Shown in pieces: positions 62,404-64,000 of a stretch of 64,000 nt of DNA (position 1 is its first letter; each line of letters opens with the position of its first letter). The notes beneath the pieces are model-generated. The model was not told the DNA's origin. It worked only from the letters and a program-made list of their open reading frames with translations, and ran no database searches. The stretch is taken from contig JADJLO010000022.1 of NCBI GenBank assembly GCA_016710075.1, positions 62,001 to 126,000 on the forward strand, written 5' to 3'. This DNA is from Acidobacteriota bacterium. Its GTDB lineage: Bacteria > Acidobacteriota > Blastocatellia > RBC074. The position numbers and the translations under genes are program-made.

Positions 62404-63093
62404 TCAAGTCAGAACTTCTCTCAACATTTCCCGCCCGCGTGCAATTCTGGATTTGACCGTGCCGACGGAAATCCCCGTCACCCAGGCGATCTCTTCATAA
62501 GAAAGGCCTTCAATATCCCTGAGGATAACTGCAATTCGAAAATCTTTTTTCAATCGGGAGATGGCGCTTTCCAATTGCCGCTCGCGCTCTCTTGAGAGTG
62601 TCTCGGCTTCGGGTGAAGCTGATGAACTGGACAGGAAATCGATCTGAGTCAGATCATCTTCACCGTTCAATGAAAGCGGCGCATCGAGCGAGCAGGTCTC
62701 TTTGCGTTTGCGGCGGCGCCACCATCGCTCCACGCTTCGAGCCTGATTGATGGCGATACGGCAGATCCAGGTTTTGAGGCTGGCCTCGCCGCGAAAGCCG
62801 CCGATGTGCCGGTAAACCTTCAAAAAACTCTCTTGTGTCGCGTCACGGGCATCTTCGGGATCTGCAAGCACCCTCAGTGAAAGCATATAAACCATCGGTT
62901 GAAACTGCTCGACAATGTCGTCGAAGGCTGACAGATCACCGGACTTCATTCTGGCAATGAGCGTAGCCTCATACGGGTAGCCAGAAGCCGCGCGCGAGGC
63001 AAGGTCGGTATTGACCTGATCCTGCGCTCTCAGCTCAGAGCCGCCGAACTCATCGAGCCCGGCTACCAGTAATGCCTCTTTCTCTGCCAGCAT
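62404..63093 (-). CDS. ECF-type RNA polymerase sigma factor, RpoE-like
   Basis: 229 residues with a non-conserved N-terminal 35. Sigma-2: FDDIVEQFQPMVYMLSLRVL, ARDATQESFLKVYRHIGGFR. Sigma-4: ISRLKKDFRIAVILRDIEGL, SYEEIAWVTGISVGTVKSRI. The following zf-HC2 gene is probably its anti-sigma. The two sigma cassettes in the window share no close similarity outside the conserved regions. Confidence 0.93.
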   Translation of the reverse strand: MLAEKEALLVAGLDEFGGSELRAQDQVNTDLASRAASGYPYEATLIARMKSGDLSAFDDIVEQFQPMVYMLSLRVLADPEDARDATQESFLKVYRHIGGFRGEASLKTWICRIAINQARSVERWWRRRKRKETCSLDAPLSLNGEDDLTQIDFLSSSSASPEAETLSRERERQLESAISRLKKDFRIAVILRDIEGLSYEEIAWVTGISVGTVKSRIARGREMLREVLT

Positions 63094-63169
63094 GCGAGCC
63101 TGCTCCCGATATGGATTTAAATCTTATGCATAACCTCTGTCTCGCGCCTTATCCCAATTTCATCGACAC

Positions 63170-63196
63170 CCTTTTAGACTCGGGCTTGAGTCTAAA
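63170..63196. repeat. Short inverted repeat upstream of the ECF sigma gene
   Basis: CTTTTAGACTC and GAGTCTAAAG flank a six-base GGGCTT spacer. It is located about 80 bases before the sigma-factor start. It may be an operator or RNA hairpin; there is no T-tract on the minus strand. Confidence 0.5.
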
Positions 63197-63261
63197 GTTC
63201 CCGGATCAATATTAAATTTTTCGGCGGGTATATGGAAGCAGTCGCCCGTCAAAGGCTGGAA

Positions 63262-63301
63262 ATAAATGAAGCCCGGAGCGGCGCCCCCGGGCTTCATTTA
63301 T
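63262..63301 (-). terminator. Strong hairpin downstream of the class III aminotransferase gene
   Basis: ATAAATGAAGCCCGG (63262-63276) pairs perfectly with CCGGGCTTCATTTAT (63287-63301), 15 bases, ten-base loop. On the minus strand TTCC follows the ATTTAT end. It lies between the aminotransferase stop and the sigma gene, so it is a probable transcription barrier. Confidence 0.6.
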
Positions 63302-63308
63302 GAGAAGG

Positions 63309-63425
63309 TAATTACTGATGCTGGCCCCGTGCAATCTAATGTGCGATGGTTCGGCGCCCCCCCGGCGGGGCCCCGCCGCCCCCCCGCCCTCCGCTTTTGA
63401 ACTCGTCAACAGCATCAGTTAATTA
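63309..63425. other. GC-rich structured non-coding block with terminal inverted repeats
   Basis: TAATTACTGATGCTG (63309-63323) and CAGCATCAGTTAATTA (63410-63425) are inverted repeats with a one-base bulge. Between them is an extreme GC tract with C7 runs and the 16-base palindrome CGGCGGGGCCCCGCCG (63363-63378), very unlike the roughly balanced composition elsewhere. No reading frame with coding character. Confidence 0.6.
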
Positions 63426-63440
63426 ATAGACATCTGCCTG

Positions 63441-64000
63441 TCAGCAGCCTGTGTCGGCAACGACGCCCCTGCTGACGACAGCCAGAGCCTCATCGATGGT
63501 TTTGATGGCAAAATCGCAGTGATTCTTATCGATCACCAGTGGAGGTGAAAGTCTGACGGTGCTGGCTCCGCAGCCAAGCGTGATCAGACCGCGCTTGAAG
63601 CATTCGATTTCGGTCTGGATCATCGCGTCATGAAGCGGTTCTTTGGTGACGCGATCTTTGACCAGTTCGATGCCGATCATGAGGCCCTTGCCCCGAACAT
63701 CGCCGATGATCGGATGCTTGTCCATCAGAGCCTTGAGTCCTTCAAGCAGGTACTCGCCCATTTTTGCGGCATTCTCTATCAGACCATTTTCAAGAAGCTC
63801 GATCGTGGCCAGTGAAGCGGCAATCGCCACCGGGTTGCCTCCGAAGGTCGAGGCGTGAGCCCCCGGTTTCCATGTCATCAGATCCTCACCGGCAATCGTT
63901 GCGCTCAGCGGCAAACCTGAAGCAATACCCTTGGCGGAAGTGATAATGTCGGGGACGAAATCGAAGTGTTCGGAAGCGTACATTTTGCCCGTGCGGCCGA
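63441..64000 (-). CDS. Class III aminotransferase (acetylornithine/4-aminobutyrate type), 5' part outside window
   Basis: The C-terminal portion of about 185 residues is visible; the gene continues past the right edge. The PLP lysine is in PDIITSAKGIASGLPLSATI; further landmarks are GAHASTFGGNPVAIAASLAT, GDVRGKGLMIGIELVKDR and STVRLSPPLVI. It catalyses omega-amino group transfer to 2-oxoglutarate. The exact substrate cannot be decided from this half. Confidence 0.88.
   Translation of the reverse strand, partial: GRTGKMYASEHFDFVPDIITSAKGIASGLPLSATIAGEDLMTWKPGAHASTFGGNPVAIAASLATIELLENGLIENAAKMGEYLLEGLKALMDKHPIIGDVRGKGLMIGIELVKDRVTKEPLHDAMIQTEIECFKRGLITLGCGASTVRLSPPLVIDKNHCDFAIKTIDEALAVVSRGVVADTGC

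Noticed and set aside
63212..63415. 67-codon minus-strand open frame across the GC-rich block
   Set aside because: Translation is low-complexity Gly/Ala/Arg from C and G runs; no coding support.
63309..63425. Integron attC-like site
   Set aside because: The ends do not carry GTTRRRY/RYYYAAC core sites and no integrase or cassette array is present.

Overview
The window most resembles a chromosomal segment of an uncultured member of the Acidobacteriota. Three secreted von Willebrand-A proteins match the 'VWFA-related Acidobacterial' architecture. There is also a carboxypeptidase-regulatory/TonB receptor fragment of the type abundant in that phylum, an envelope rich in TonB, OmpA and ECF-sigma modules, and a system II (ResB/CcsA) cytochrome c maturation pair. 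Placement rests on family recognition only. No tRNA, rRNA, CRISPR array, integrase or transposase was seen.

Layout. 1-5.2 kb: a TonB receptor fragment and a likely peptidoglycan-recycling pair (GHL10/DigH-like hydrolase; serine hydrolase fused to a NamZ exo-muramidase domain). 5.2-12.6 kb: Tat-exported vanadium haloperoxidase, RadA, a LytS/LytR-type two-component pair and a secreted lectin-like protein. 12.8-13.1 kb: a candidate small RNA with its own promoter and terminator. 13.2-19.7 kb: VWFA protein, unknown protein, NusB, RibH, a crotonase-fold protein with 3-hydroxyacyl-CoA dehydrogenase, and a rhomboid protease. 20.1-25 kb: ResB, CcsA and a GT-C-like membrane protein. 25-30.2 kb: two divergent secreted proteins sharing an unrecognised domain present three times. 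30.5-35.4 kb: OmpA protein, VWFA protein and ZnuD-like TonB receptor. 35.4-41.7 kb: class V aminotransferase, methyltransferases, SDR, histidine phosphatase, HEAT-like protein and small secreted proteins. 41.9-46.1 kb: GT4 glycosyltransferase, a methyltransferase carrying a long 11-residue-repeat coiled coil, and RluD. 46-52.1 kb: DUF1232, DUF971, RDD, then an ECF sigma/anti-sigma/DUF4252/VWFA/DUF4252 cassette. 52.3-60.3 kb: the complete glycine cleavage set (gcvT, gcvH, gcvPA, gcvPB), Hsp20 and Lon. 60.3-64 kb: a nested inverted-repeat element, TonB, zinc-finger anti-sigma, ECF sigma and a truncated class III aminotransferase.

A major caveat concerns reading frames. At least twelve single- or two-base frame breaks, mostly in short homopolymers, interrupt otherwise normal genes (TonB receptor, NamZ fusion three times, radA, resB, a VWFA gene, a HEAT gene twice, an RDD gene, the DUF4252-VWFA gene, lon). 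The protein signal resumes in another frame immediately after each break. Residual consensus error is more likely than mass pseudogenisation, so these genes are annotated as single units spanning the break.

The most interesting items are the hendecad-coiled-coil methyltransferase beside a glycosyltransferase (a possible chain-length ruler), the repeated secreted 'GSIL/FNHLIG' domain, the orphan small RNA, the dispersed heptamer-repeat hairpins, and the sigma-factor-linked DUF4252/VWFA cassette.
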